Positions 11,305-24,860 are shown, counted from the first letter of the stretch. The stretch is DNA of 64,000 bases from Isoetes taiwanensis (GCA_021234155.1 JAJEKV010000100.1:3510116-3574115); one strand, 5' to 3'. Made by a program: numbers and translations. Notes: a model not told the origin generated them from the letters alone.

Positions 11305-14300
11305 TTATCTGAACTTGCTTCTGTTCACTTTCTTACCCCCTACATCTTCTCTATCTGCAAGCTGATATGATTCAATTGCATACTTGAGCCCATGTATAAG
11401 AGACTCCGGTTCATAAATGGTGCCAACTTTTCTATCCTGGATTGAATCAATTATTATCTGCAAAAATAAATAAAACCTTAGCCTTATCTGCTGTGAAAAG
11501 CCCGCAATCAACCAAACATGTCTCTTCCAAAAAATCAGCCTATAAATGAAAACAGGAGTATTTCTACGATGTATATGACCAAAAATAAAAACATGAGGCT
11601 CCGCTTTTAGGATTTTTAGAAATCTTCCCATAAACTATATGGAAATAAGTAATGTGCCCTTCTTGCCATTGTTTTACTACAGCTATATAGGAGTTATAAG
11701 CATACCACACGTGTTATTCCAAGGGCTGAAAGTCGCTTTGTATCAACATGTATGTCGGCATCCTCTGGCACCAACACAACATTCACGTATGATGTCGCCT
11801 GCAACAAAATGCCAAGCATAATTAAAGAAAGTTAAGTGAACATAAAATCAAATTGAAAGCACACAAAGCTATCTCACTGGATTTTTTAGTTCATTATCTC
11901 CAAATCGTCGATTGAGCGCATCAGAAATGGCATTTATGAAATCAGAGGCACTCATATCCATAGTTTCTCTATCATGTGTGCCATTTAGAAGTAAAATCTG
12001 CATCACATCAGAGAAAATATGTTATATCACATAGAATAAGAACATCTACTTCATTTGTTGGTTGTACACAAACCTTCGCACAATCCTGTGCTGCAATGAC
12101 TTCGCCAACTCCTCGAAGCACCTACTAATGCATGTAAGCATTTTATGTCAATTACAAAGCTTAACATTAATGTCTACATCCCACTGTTGTAAAATGCAGT
12201 TATAGATGGTTTCCATGTTTACAAATGGCATGCATTACCATGATTAGCCAGCCTGGAAAACGATACATTCATTAGACATAATAAGCTTCTTAATATCCAA
12301 AAATATATGCATGACCACTCAGATCAAGCAGGGGTTTACCAATGATGGGCAGATTGAAGTGTAAAGAGAGCCCATCCCATAGACTACTGCATTTGCTTGC
12401 CTTAGTCGGTCCAGTATAAGTGCATTGACTTGAGGAAAGACCTGTTTCAGTCCACATGAGCATTTTAAGGATTCAACTAGTAGTCTCCAGATTAGTCTTG
12501 ATAAAAGCATAGCAGCCGTGAACAAGAGCAGTGTCAATTTCAAAAGACGTAACGAACACAGAAAGTGACGTGCATATGACATCGTATTTCGAAAAGACAT
12601 AATGAACACAGAAAGTGATGTGCATATGACATTATAACAATCAATTATCAAGAATATGTGGTATGGAAAATTTAACCAGCAACAAAAGAATGCGATATAA
12701 GATGTTCTTTTGGCCAATTCTGAAAAAGCAATTACCTCATGAAGTAAATTTGTGCCTTCACTTGACATATAAAAGATCCGTTTTATGGGTGACGGAAGTC
12801 GACGAATAGAATTTCGTTCCTGAAAATTGTTTGGACACAACTTAACACCTCTCAATTTGCTGGAGAACAAAATTACATACCTTGTCTACAGTGGACTCTG
12901 AACCATCATACGGATGAGAGATTTCATTTTGCCCTCTGATAATTGTGCCATTCTGTAACATTTGGGCAGAAGAATTAGAGGTTAGTAATGCACACCATAA
13001 AGTAGTGCTGTAAACATAAGTTAAATATTTCAATGGGCCAATCTTCTTCAAGATGTCTAAACTCTGAATGTGAATTCCACATTTTGTAGTTTGCAATATG
13101 GAGAAAAGATGTGCATGCCACGACGTGCCTTTCTAAAGAAGATAACAGAGTGTGAATTTCTGAATGTGAATTCCACATTCTGTAATTTGCAACATGGACA
13201 AATGACTCATTGCTATTTCCAAATTTAGCTAAATAGGAAGTGCTACGACATGCCTTTCTAAAGAAGATAACAGAGTGTGTGTGTCCGTACATGCTTTTAT
13301 AAAGAAAATAACAGGGAAATTGCTGAATAGAATTGCAAATCTATGTACCTATAATTAAAGGAAGGAACTGACATTCAACTCACACCCAAGTGTAAGTCGA
13401 TCATTTGTGCACACTGCAGGGAGCACGAGGCTGTCAATAGATATCCGTGAAACACGTGAGAAAAGGAAAATAGCTGCATCAAGCGATTGGAAAAATATTC
13501 GAGCTCCTGCAAAGAAGAAATTCCCAATGCTGCAAAACCACAAATTGTTGGCATTAATAGAACAGAATTGTTTCTACAACGTAACTCTTTTAGGCAAACC
13601 ACATGGTGAAAGTAGAAATTAATATCATACAAATAAGACGACAGAAGAGTCCACTATGCAAAACAAATACATCTTGGAAGGGTCTGTCATAGACAGCAGT
13701 ATTTATTCTCCTTCACACTAAGGACCAAATTGTATACTACAATGTCTGGCCATCTGAATGGCAGGCCCATCAGTAGCGAATGTGAAGATACATATATAGA
13801 GCTTCTATGTTTAAGCTATAGCTATCAAGTTAGTGCATCTGAAGACTTGCCTACCAAAGGAAAAAACAAAAAAAGAAAAGGGTGTATCTTAAGACATTTG
13901 AATACAAAGCTAAAGACAACAGGAAAAGTAGTATTACCTTCCATTGCGGAAACGAAATTTCTCTTTTGAATGCATAAGAATCTGCAATGCAGAATTATCA
14001 AGAAAGCGGTAACATGTTATGGAAATTGACATCTACAACTGAAATATAGATACCTGACCGTGGAAATAAACCAAGAATGCACGTATCGTCTCTCTATATG
14101 GCCCTGATACATCCTCCCAAAGACCATGCTCGCCTTCAGCAATCTTGTGCCTAAAGGATCCAAGAAGTGCCAATTACGGTTTGTCAGATGAGCCTTAACA
14201 ATATCATAATGGCAAGAAAATGTCGCAGGTCTTAGTCTAAAATTAACCAGTTCAGGCTTGTACCATTCAGATTTTGCTTCAGCATCGTCATATGGTAACC

Positions 14301-15114
14301 GGTGGCCTAGAAGCCTTTTCACTGCTAGAGCTTCTGCAGTGCTCTCATCAGAAAGCCTCAAGCATCTTGATCGAATGTCTCCAATGGCTGGACCCCCTGC
14401 AATGGGACCAAGGCAAAAAATTATCAGTATATGGATATTCTAGCTGCAAATTACATGTAAAGTATCGTACAAGTTTGTCAATCACCTAATACTCTAACAA
14501 TTTCGGCAGTGCTTCCCCCATCATCTGACACTGGAAGCACATGAGCCACGTTGGTTGTCAACTTCTTAAGTTCCTCGACAATTCCATTGAAAGCTGTTCC
14601 ACCTGTAAAGGAATGCAAACAAATTATGCCTCGTACACACAACAGAAAAATTTGCAAATTACATATAGATCATTTTAGCTATGAAGAAAAGCTAAATTTG
14701 ACCTGAAAAGACGACCAATGAAGGAGTTGAACTAGTTGATTGATTCTTTGTCATTTCCACTGAATCACGCAGAGATGAGACAACAGATGAAGCACTAGAC
14801 ATGCTACATCTAGCAGGAGCATGACGTGCACATGCACATGGATACGTAGATTCTTTATATGATTGAGAATAACGAGGAAAAGGAACGGCCCTTGAACTGC
14901 CAGCAGGCTGTGTTGCTGGTCTGGGTGGTAGCCCTTTCTTGTTATTTGTGGTCCACATCCGACTCAACATACTAGGCTCAGATTTGTGAATCAGTCTTCT
15001 GGCCGTCGCTGCACCATAGGCTGCTTCCTCATTTCTAACATACCTGCTTCCGTAACCCCCTGGCATGAGTTGTGTGATAGGAAAAGCCGAAAAGGAGGAG
15101 TCCAGGGCCTGCAT
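11305..15114 (-). CDS. MEE18: CofD/UPF0052-family protein (MEE18-like), 13 exons, complete
   Basis: This gene encodes a homologue of LPPG:FO 2-phospho-L-lactate transferase (CofD) and the bacterial YvcK/UPF0052 proteins; the Arabidopsis relative is annotated MEE18 (maternal effect embryo arrest). Exons, in order: 14703-15114, 14486-14602, 14248-14396, 14054-14143, 13938-13981, 13373-13529, 12881-12952, 12736-12819, 12340-12441, 12074-12121, 11878-11997, 11706-11798, 11305-11457. All introns are GT-AG; the exons total 1,641 bases with one open frame of 546 residues, which strongly supports the model. The first ~130 residues are Ser/Arg/Ala-rich and unconserved, possibly an organelle transit region. 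Then come the nucleotide-binding start LVVFSGGTAFNG (131-144), VSDDGGST (162-169), GPAIGDIRSRC (178-188), a GNFFFAGAR block, LPAVCTNDRLTLGCEL, the GMGSLYTSICPSL loop and LLLNGTHDRETMDMSASDF. Land plants are not known to make coenzyme F420, so the substrate is unknown. The junction of exons 3 and 4 (WYKPEL/IAEG) is the least certain. Confidence 0.93.
12542..12634. repeat. 50-bp tandem duplication inside an intron of the CofD-like gene
   Basis: Two copies of a 50-bp unit (12542-12591 and 12592-12634, the second partial) share AACACAGAAAGTGA and TGCATATGACAT with a few substitutions. They lie in the intron between exons 8 and 9 and do not touch the coding sequence. Confidence 0.8.
13060..13310. 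repeat. Degenerate direct repeats inside intron 6 of the CofD-like gene
   Basis: A segment beginning CTGAATGTGAATTCCACATT occurs near 13063 and 13159, and a segment containing GCCTTTCTAAAGAAGATAAC occurs near 13126 and 13250. The pattern suggests duplication of a unit of roughly 100-125 bp, with a third, weaker copy near 13290. Entirely intronic. Confidence 0.7.
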
Positions 15115-16560
15115 GAGACAGGTCTAAACCAAAATCGGGTTTTTTTTCTGAATCATCGGCAATGCCGAATTCAACCCATTCTTATAGAATACAGATCTCT
15201 AATCCACGCCAAGGAAGCCATTGAAAGCGGCTGTTAAAAAGAAATTCTGAAGGTGGGCATTCAGATTATACAAGCGCTGATATAGGTAACTGGAAAACCC
15301 AACTGTTTGTGGAATCTGCCATCACCGTCACCATGTACAGAAGAAGGAAAATTCACAACCTCCACCATAGCTACTTAGAAGAGAAAAGATCAAAGGTCGT
15401 TAGGTTGAAGGAGATGACATGACATGCTGTCCTTACACACCTCATCTGCTGCCTCCACGTCATAATTTGATGCCCAAATCCGGCAAAGCTCAAAGCAGCC
15501 TATGAAGAAAAGAAAAAGGTTTTCCTACAAAAGACAAACAAGGCCACAAACCTATAAAGAAAAAGAAGACAAAGATTTCCCTAGGGTGGAATTTCCTAAA
15601 AGAAATCAGGCTACTTTATCATGAACATTTGGGTTTAGTCATAAAGACTAAGTGGGGTTTGAGGCATTTAGAAAATGGTGACATAATCAACATTAAACAT
15701 ATATGTGGTAACAATACAAGTATCATTCTTAGACTTAGATGCCTCACGTGAGAATCCCTCTATCCTAGATAGAACCCAACAATGCAATCTTAACACATAA
15801 AATGAACAATATAATAACAACCCACATTATGAGAAATACTCATACATTATTAAGTCATCCAAATACGTTGAAAATGCGCATGCATGCCTGCAATCACCAT
15901 AAGATAAGTGAGATATCCATAAGTATGCAGTGCAACTCTAGTTTTATAAAGGCCACCTGGGCTGATTAGGCCCTGCAACAAATACGGGTGGGGTAAGCCT
16001 CATGTGTGCACACCTGTCTAGCCTACGTCTAGCACTAGGGGACCATTTCCAAGCCATGTAAGGGGGGACGAAGCACCCTCGCCAGGATGACAATGCTCGA
16101 TGTCAAGAACAAGAACAACTGTGAGTCAAAGCCATCGCAAATAGACTCTGTCCCTGGAGAGTATGCACTCATACATCAAACAAGAACTTAGCACATGTCC
16201 CACATGTCAAAGTCTAAACCATACTTATCATCATGATCCAGAAACCAGAGTCATATCTCACATGCATTTACCATGCCACTGCTTGCAATGATATCACGGA
16301 AAGTAAATCCCATTCATGCACTACCACATCATGATGTCTAATCAACCAGCACATGCTAACATTATGCAGCAGTGACTACATTGTCATATAAACATTAGAA
16401 ACTCTAGATATATCATCAAACGTGAGCACTTAGAAAGTCCATAGTATTTTGCTATAGGCAATTAAAATCGATTCCCATATAACGAATAGAACATCTCACA
16501 ACGAATACAAGGCCACATGAATACAATGACCCTACAGGCATTCTCCCTTAAGGAACACAG
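15115..16560. other. Intergenic, upstream of the CofD-like gene
   Basis: This contains the presumed promoter and 5' leader of the minus-strand gene ending at 15114. I see no convincing TATA box at a useful distance and no other gene. Confidence 0.35.
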
Positions 16561-16905
16561 GATAGATAGATAGATAGATAGATACACTACAACCCCAACA
16601 TTTGGTCCACAGCTGAAAACAACAGCAAAAACACAATACGGGTTGTTTTTTTGAAGGTTTGAAAAAAGCCTACACGTAGTTATACGGAGGTGTGGTTTTT
16701 CAAGGATATGTTGTAGTTTTTCTTATGGAGCCATAGTTTTTTTTTATAAGAATGTGTGGTTTCTTAGGAAGGCGTAGTTTCTTTTTTAAGGATGTGTTGT
16801 TTTCTCCGTCTGTATAGTTTCTTGACAGGATGTTTTTTTTCTAAGGTGTTTTTTAAGGTAGTGTTTTTTTGAGGTGTGTTTTTTTATGATTTTCTAAGAA
16901 TCCAT
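16561..16905. repeat. GATA microsatellite followed by a degenerate T/GT-rich repeat
   Basis: A (GATA)6 run at 16561-16584 leads into CACTACAACCCCAACATTTGG and then a stretch of loosely repeated blocks such as TGTGGTTTTT, TGTTGTAGTTTTT and TGTGTGGTTTCTTAGGA to about 16905. A similar combination in inverted order lies at 23085-23678 (AACCCCAAAATTTG on the minus strand next to a GATA run, and GTGGTTTTACAAAATAT blocks). The two may be copies of one repeat family. Confidence 0.5.
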
Positions 16906-16990
16906 ATATGACCAAGTTGTCCATATGTCATTAATGCCACAAAATGGCAGCATACAAAAGCTATATGCATGCTTGACACACTTCACTAGC

Positions 16991-17580
<590 letters not shown>

Positions 17581-20425
17581 GCTCAAACATGCCAAGGTGG
17601 CTCAAACATGCCACGTGGGCTCCGACATGCCAAGGTGGCTCAAACATGCCACGCGGGCTCCAACATGCCAAGGTGGCTCAAACATGTCACGTGGGCTCCA
17701 ACATGCGACCTAGGCTCCATCATGCCAAGGTAGCTCCAAGATGCCACCTAGGCTCCAACATGCCAAGGTGGCTCAAACGTCCACTCGGCTCCAACATGCC
17801 ACCAAGGCTCCAACATCCACCTCGGCTCAAACATGCCGAGGTGGCTCAAACATGCCACACAAGTTCCAATGTGCCACATAGGCTCCAACATGCCAAGTTG
17901 GCTCAAACATGCCACGCGCGCTCCAAGATGCCACCTTCTCTCCAACATGCCACGGTGGCTCAAACATGCCACGTGGTCTCCAACATTCCACCTAGGCTCC
18001 AACATGCCAAGGTGGCTCAAACATGCCACCTAGGCTCAAACATGCCAAGGTGGCTCAAACATGCCATGGGGCTCCAACATGCCATCTAGGCTCCAACATG
18101 CCAAGGTGGCTCAAACATGCCACATGGGCTCCAACATGCCATCTAGGCTCCATCATGAAATGGTGGCTCAAACATGCCAAGGTGGCTCAAACATACCACA
18201 GCGTGCTCGGGATGCCACCTTGGCTCCATACCAAGGTGGCTCAAACATGCCAACTAGGCTCCAACATCCACCTGGGCTCACACATGCCAAGGTGGCTCAG
18301 ACATGCCAAGGTGGCTCAAACATGCCACGTAGGCTCCAACATGCCACCTAGACTGCAACATGCCACCTAGGCTCCATCATGCCAAGGTGGCTCAAACATG
18401 CTAGCTAGGCTCCAACATGCCAAGGTGGCTCAAACATGCCCACACAAGCTCCAACATGCCACGGGTTCCAACATGCCAAGGTGGATCAAACATGCCAAAG
18501 TGGCTCAAACATGCCATTGGCGCTCCCAAGATGCCACCTTGGCTCCAACATATGCCAAGGTGGCACAAACATGTCACGTGGGCTCCAACATGCTAAGGTG
18601 GCTCAAACATGCCACCTAGGCTCCAACATCCACCTAGGCTCAAACATGCCACCTCGACTCCAACATGCCACCTAGGATCAAACATGCCAAGGTGGCTCAA
18701 ACATGCCAGCTAGGCTCCAACATGCCACCTAGGCTCCAACATGCCAAGGTGGGTCAAACATGCCACCTAGGCTCCATCATGCCAAGGTGGCTCAAACATG
18801 CCACCTAGGCTCCAACATGCCAAGGTGGCTCAAACATCACCACCTAGGCTCCAACATGCCAAGGTTGCTCAAACATGTCACGTAGGCTCAAACATGCCAA
18901 GGTGGATCAAACATGCCACGCGAGCTCCAGCATGCCACCTAGGCTCAAACATGCCAAGGTGGATCAAACATGCCACGTGGGCTTAACATGCCATCTAGGC
19001 TCCAACATGCCAAGGTCACTCAAAGATGCCACGTGTGCTCCAAGATGCCACCTTGGCTCTAACATGTGCCAAAGTGGCTCAAACATGCCAACTAGGCTCC
19101 AGCATCCACCTAGGCTCAAATATGCCAAGGTGGCTCAAACATGCCACCTAGGCTCCAACATGCCACCTAGACTCCAACATGCCAAGGTGGCTCAAACGTG
19201 CCACGCGAGCTCCAACATGCCACCTAGGCTCAAACATGCCAAGGTGGATCAAACATGCCGAGGTGGCTCAAACATGCCACGTGGGCTTAACATGCCACCT
19301 AGGCTCCAACATGCCCAGGTGGCTCAAACATGCCACGCGCGCTCCAAGATGCCACCTTGGCTCCAACATGTGCCAAGGTGGCTCAAACATGCCACATGGG
19401 CTCCAACATGCCACCTAGGCTCCAACATGCTAAGGTGGCTCAAACATGCCACCTAGGCTCCAAAATCCACCTAGGCTCAAACATGCTAAAGCGGCTCAAC
19501 CATGACAAGGTGGCTCAAACATGCCACGTGGGCTTTAACATGCCACCTAGGCTGAAACATGCCAAGGTGGACCAAGGTGGCTCAAACATGCCGCTGGCTC
19601 CAACATGCCACCTAGGCTCCAACATGCCAAGGTGGCTCTAATATGCCACCTAGGCTCCAACATGCCTCCTAGGTTGCAACATGCCAAGGTGGCTCAAACA
19701 TGCAACGCAGGCTCAAACATGCCACCTTGAGGCTCCAACATGCCACCTAGACTCCAACATCCACCTAGGCTCAAACATGCGAAGGTGGCTCAAACATGCC
19801 ATGCAGAACTCGAACATGCCAACTAGGCTCAAACATGCCAAGGTGGCTCAAACATGCCACGTGGGCTCCATGCCACCTAAGCTCCTACATGCCAAGGTGG
19901 CTCAAACATGCCACCTAGGCTCCAACATACACGTAGCCTCAAACATGTCAAGTTGGCTCAAACATGCCACGTGGGCACCACCTCGACTCCAACATGCCAA
20001 GGTGGCTCAAACATGCCACCAAGGCTCCAACATCCACCCACGGCTCAAACATGCCAAGGTGGGCCAAGGTGGCTCAAACATGCCAAGCGCGCTCCAAGAT
20101 GCCATCTTGGCTCCAACATGCCAAGGTGGCTCAAACATGCCACGCGGGCTCTAACATGCCATCTAGGCGCCAACATGCCAAGGTGGCTCAAACATGCCAC
20201 CTAGGCTCCAACATCCACCTAGGCTCTAACATGCCAAAGCGGTTCAAACATGCCTGACCTCCAACATGCCACCTAGGCTCCAACATGCCAAGGAAGCTCA
20301 AGCGTGCGATGTGGGCTCCAACATGCCATCTAGGCTCCATCATGCGCCAAGGTGGCTCAAACATGCCAAGGGGGCTCAAACATGCCACGCATGCTCCAAG
20401 ATGCCACCTTAGCTCCAACATGCCA
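17581..20425. repeat. 19-bp satellite/VNTR array with two alternating monomers
   Basis: About 2.85 kb, or close to 150 monomers, of a 19-bp unit in two types. Type A is CATGCCAAGGTGGCTCAAA, which is very uniform. Type B is CATGCCACCTAGGCTCCAA, which is variable in the middle (CACGTGGGC, CACGCGGGC, CACCTTGGC, CATCTAGGC). A and B mostly alternate, giving a 38-bp higher-order unit, with occasional AA or BB steps and 17-bp short forms (CATCCACCTAGGCTCAA). The A core GCCAAGGTGGC is the exact reverse complement of the GCCACCTTGGC form of B, so neighbours could pair as hairpins. Because 19 is not a multiple of 3, each forward frame cycles through the same peptide and lacks stops, so overlapping frames of 60-190 residues arise; I do not regard them as genes. 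Confidence 0.97.
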
Positions 20426-23084
20426 GTTCCAGCTGCGTGAGTTCCAGTTGCTTCGCTTCCCGAATAATCCCAAATAACCTTGCTCTTTGCAAAAGGCTCT
20501 TGACTTCTAATTGCCACATTGAGAGGAGGATCGTGAGGTTGTATGCTAATGCCCCCCCTCCCCCAAACCACCCCCAACACCCCACACACCCCTGCGTAAT
20601 GACATAGTCAAATCGGCGATGCCTTAGGTTTTTGCGGGTTTGTCGTCAAAATTTGCTTCATTGGTGCGAGTGGCAATCGAGAATAGAATAGTGGCACACA
20701 AGATATATGGCAACTCATTGGCACACATCTCATTTTTTACAATTCCTTGAATTTTTTTTGAAAAGTTCAAAAATGCCTTTGGGATTTGGCAGTATCTTTA
20801 TTTGTTTCCTTTGAGTACTATAAGTCAAGTATTATAAGGGTGCATCCCCATAAGGAAAGAGCTGGATTTTCTGCATGAACGATGCCCGTTCCCATTGCAA
20901 CCCAATTCGCCATTTCATCAAGATTTGTCTTCAAACCCCCAAGATTTGTCTTGATGGCAAGAAGACAAAAGCATCATTGCTAGAAGATAAACCCAGTCCG
21001 AAATTGGGCAAATACGAAGTCTTTGCTTCCTTTCGAAGAAAAGGAAGCTGCCCTGGACAACTCTGGTGCATTGAAGATAATGGGAATGCTAATTTTCTAA
21101 CTGGGTTTGCCATGTGGCAAAGTCAGGCCGGGATAAAGGCCTAATGGCTAAGCACCTAAAGTTTAGGTATAAGTATATCCAAAACTCATAGCATGTAGAA
21201 TTGAAGTGCATTTAAAATTCTGACTAGATAAAATTATGTAATGCCACTAACCATACATATCACGCTGACAAAGTTTTGAATAACAAAATGAAATTTGGAA
21301 AGCACATTGAGGTTATGGTTCTAAAATAGAGGTTTGACCCTGAGAAATCCACCCATTTCTGGAAATTCTAGACAAGTCAAAATATTTCCGTTTTCCAACT
21401 TTAAAAGCAAAAAAATCCAGCAAAATACACTACAAAATGCCATATCAACAAATTTTCTCGATCGTCTTAAATGCCACGTGGCATTTTCTCTAGTTACTTA
21501 GACTGCTATTTTCAAACCGTGATAGATTCCCACAAATAGGCCTATTCCGTGATAGATTCCCACAAATACCAATAGGCCTTAGTTCAAATTATTATCCGCC
21601 CTCCCATCCAATGGGCGGGATAAATTTGAAAAAAGTGTCTTTATTTCTTTTATCTTATCTGCCCTATTTCGAAACGAAACCCTATTTGAAAAGAAATGCC
21701 TCTGGCGGATCCGACTCCGGCTGCCTGGCTCCAACTCTGCCGCAATGGCTGATCCAACTCCGGCTCCTTGACGGCCGGCTCCAGCGGTCCAACTCGGCCC
21801 TCTTCTCCTTTCGGCTCACGGTTTTCCATTTCCTTGCCGTCGGGCTGATCATTTTGCTAGTTCCTTTCTGCTGATGCTTTTTGCTGATGATTATTTCTGC
21901 TGATGATTATTTTGCTGATGATTTTTGCTGTGCGACTAGGCGGCATCACCAGAGTTCTTGTTGGGAGATTCCTTTCTAATTTCTTGTTGACAAGGGCGGC
22001 ACAAGACTTGCAGGTACTCTTCGATCTCTGCCATCCATCATCCTTCTTCTACAATCGATAAGGTTTAATTTTTTTGCAGATTGTGAGCAGAGACGCAGAA
22101 GGAGTGATGAAGTTGATGCGATTACGGGCGACTATCCACTTTTTAATCATGTCCAGGTTAATGCTAGCGCCCTTGGTTTATTTTCCAGCTTAACCAGATT
22201 GTGTTATAAAGTGCGAATGGCAGGTTTGAACCAGCTATACCAGCAATACATCCGACACTTAGATCATTTTGTATGATGGAGTATTCCTATGACGGAGTAC
22301 TCTATGATGGGGACCGTGGCAGATGAAGCATAGTCGACCTTTCCTTTTTCTTCTTATTTTTTTTCTGCATGCTTTGCCCTGTAAAAACGGCTACCTGAGA
22401 TCTCTTCCAAGGTAGCTACTCTTCCTATATTTACTTTGTAGTTCTTAAAATTTAAAGCCTTACGCTGATTTTCTCTATTTCATACATTGAAGCATTGTTT
22501 TTTTCTTCGTTTGAAGCAGAGGAGCTCCTTGATTGATGCGTTGGGGCTGAGCTCCTTGATTGATGCGTTGGGGCTGCTCTGCAACCAGATTTGGCAGAGT
22601 TTTGCCTCCTTTGTTAGTTGCCTTCCTTTTTTTGGCCTCTGCATAGTCTTCTATTTTTTCTGGTCTGTTAGGTTTGTTCGAAAATTTTCTTTTCTTTTCT
22701 GTAGCACTATTAGTTTCTGCAAAAACTTTTCTTTTCTTTTCTGTTCTTGTAACACTATTAGTATGTGCAATTTTTTTTAATGTAAAACTAGGTCTAGTAT
22801 AACATCATTCACTAGGTGGAAATAGTCCAGAGTTAAATGTTTTTTTTTACTTACATAGGAAAAGTTCTTAATGCTTGATAACATATGGAAGTGCTCTAGT
22901 TGGATGAACACTCTAGATGGATAAATAACTTTTATCTCGCTTTTGAAAAATAATTTGTTAACGTGTGTTTGTAATGCATATCATGTAAGATTGATATAGT
23001 ATCATATCCTGATTGGATCTATTTGGGTTCAATTCCCAAAAGGCTATTTAAAACATAAGCAAAGCACAAGTAAACAAAAAGCAT
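20426..23084. other. Intergenic, no gene recognised
   Basis: A C-rich patch (about 20550-20590) follows the satellite. A 30-bp tandem duplication containing CCGTGATAGATTCCCACAAA occurs at about 21518-21540 and 21548-21570. Short frames near 20875 and 21611 are open but unlike any family I know. T-rich tracts with ending or starting TTTTCTTTTCTTTTCTG repeats occur near 22685-22745. Confidence 0.35.
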
Positions 23085-23420
23085 GGATTTAAATGAAGAA
23101 TCAACATTTGAAAACAACTATTATTTTAAAAAACCACATGTAATTATTCTGTTAAACCACATATTATTATTTAAAAAAAAAATGACACTTGAAAACTACT
23201 ATCCACGTGGATATTTTGTTAAATCACGTGTTGTTTTTTAGAAAAATAACACTTAAAACAACTACTAGTTTAAAAACCACATGTTGATATTACATTTAAA
23301 TCACATATTGCTTTAGTAAAAACAACACTTAGAAACAACTACTATTTTAAAAACAACATGTGGATATTTTGTAAAACCACATGTTATTTTTTTCATTAAA
23401 AACAGAAAAACAACGCCTAA
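23085..23420. repeat. Degenerate AT-rich tandem repeat, unit roughly 80-90 bp
   Basis: About four imperfect copies of a unit with AACAACTACTATTTTAAAAA, CCACATGT and ATATTTTGTTAAA blocks run in tandem. The copies are diverged and the borders are approximate. See the related region at 16561-16905. Confidence 0.55.
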
Positions 23421-23600
23421 AAACAACGCATTGAATTATTTTTAAAAGACTGTCAATTTTCTATGCATAGACTTTTTAGCCAAAAACTACACATTGTTTC
23501 TAGCATTTTCGGAACAAAACTATGGGTGATTTTTAAGTGTTGTTTTTTTGCAAAAAAGATACCAAAAAACTACACGTTGAGCAAATTTTGGGGTTAGTGT

Positions 23601-23678
<78 letters not shown>
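23601..23678. repeat. (GATA)n microsatellite, about 19 units
   Basis: A 78-base uninterrupted run of GATA. It sits directly against the 3' end of the LINE-like remnant that follows (which runs on the minus strand), a common position for a microsatellite seeded by a retrotransposon tail. Confidence 0.95.
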
Positions 23679-24860
23679 AATTTTTAACGTCCGCGAAAAC
23701 CCAATCGGGTTATGGGACCCAATACAAAAGATGGGGCGTAAGCCCGATGACAGTAACAAAATAAACAAAGAATATCAACATAACAAAAACACAACAAAAA
23801 TAATAATAAGTAGCTAATCACGTGCACATGAGCTAAGTGTATCCAAACCATGGGTTCTGAGGCCACTGATCTCGGATGATTGCTGTACCTCCCCGATACA
23901 CTGCCCACTTTTGCTGCAACCTAGCCTTTCGCACTTTACACAATTCCTATCGTCGCCTGGTCAGCTGGAGCGGAGAGAGATCCTCTTGAACCGAGAAGTA
24001 GGTCTCTTTTAGATGACTTCCGTGCTGAAGGACGTACAGCCTGTCCTGTGGGCTATTGAACTGCACGACGATATGGCGAGGTCGATGCAGCTTCCACGAG
24101 CCCCAACCTTCGTCTTTGTAACAATTGCGGGCATTGAATGTGCATGCTTTATCGGTGAAGAAGTTAGTTTGCACGATTCTACATCAAAGGCGTATTTGCT
24201 CGGCACACCCATGATCGCGCCAAATTCAAGCCGTCCACTTATCGCGAGCAAATTCTGGCATGTCAGCGTGCTCCCCATGATCCTTATCTGCATGGCACTA
24301 TGATCATGTGCTTGCGTGCCACCTTGATCCTTATCTGTCATCTCCACATCGGTATCCCTATGAGCCTCTGTTTGCATCCCGTCAGCAGTGCATGCGCTCT
24401 CGAGGGTCTGGGTTTCAGCATCAGTATAGAATTTTGGGCAAGAGGAGGGAAGTGATTGCGGGGTACCTGCTTCCAAGATGGCAAAGTAAAGCAAATTTAG
24501 CATCTGGAACAAAAGCTTACCTTCGAAGGAAATCGTCGGGCCTGCAAGAGATGCGTTCTGCAAGGTGTGCAGAAGAAGATGCTGGTCTAATGAGGGCAAG
24601 AGCGGAAGGATCTGTGCCTGAAGTGAGGTGTGCTGATGTATGAGATCAAACTCTGAAAGCGGGAAATGTTCAAGCCATGTGACGTGGAGAAGCTCCACAC
24701 CGGTGAAGTTATGGCGGCGCTGACTACGCTTGGCCATAAGATGTGAAGAAAGCAAGGATTTAGTAGGAGAAAAGGCAAGGACGTTGTTCACAGGTTTGGA
24801 AGGAGAAATCGACAGAGCAAACAGGCTTGAATAGGTAACCGATCTGTGTAGCAAAATGAA
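23679..24860 (-). mobile_element. LINE-like ORF1 remnant
   Basis: On the minus strand, one frame is open at 24009-24854 (281 residues, Ser/Leu-rich, no domain recognised) and another at 23947-24174. The latter reads GSWKLHRPRHIVVQFNSPQD, RLYVLQHGSHLKE and YFSVQEDLSPLQLTRRR. This resembles the segment of plant LINE ORF1-type proteins in which a residue run RxxVLxxxxxLKGTxxxxxEDLxPxQ closes the RNA-binding region. The switch of frame near 24174 implies a frameshift. The extent is approximate; no reverse transcriptase was found attached, and the downstream end meets a GATA run instead of a clean poly(A). Confidence 0.45.

Noticed and set aside
12319-12870. 183-residue minus-strand frame
   Set aside because: It reads through exons 8-9 and their intron of the CofD-like gene; the spliced frame explains it better.
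17589-20257. Many overlapping frames of 60-193 residues, on both strands
   Set aside because: They follow from the 19-base satellite period and its lack of stop codons; no start context, no splice sites and no conserved domain.
17581-20425. CRISPR-like regularly spaced repeats
   Set aside because: The units are contiguous with no unique spacers, and the genome is a plant's.
24013-24643. Plus-strand frames of 96 and 111 residues
   Set aside because: They lie opposite the LINE-like ORF1 remnant and resemble nothing.
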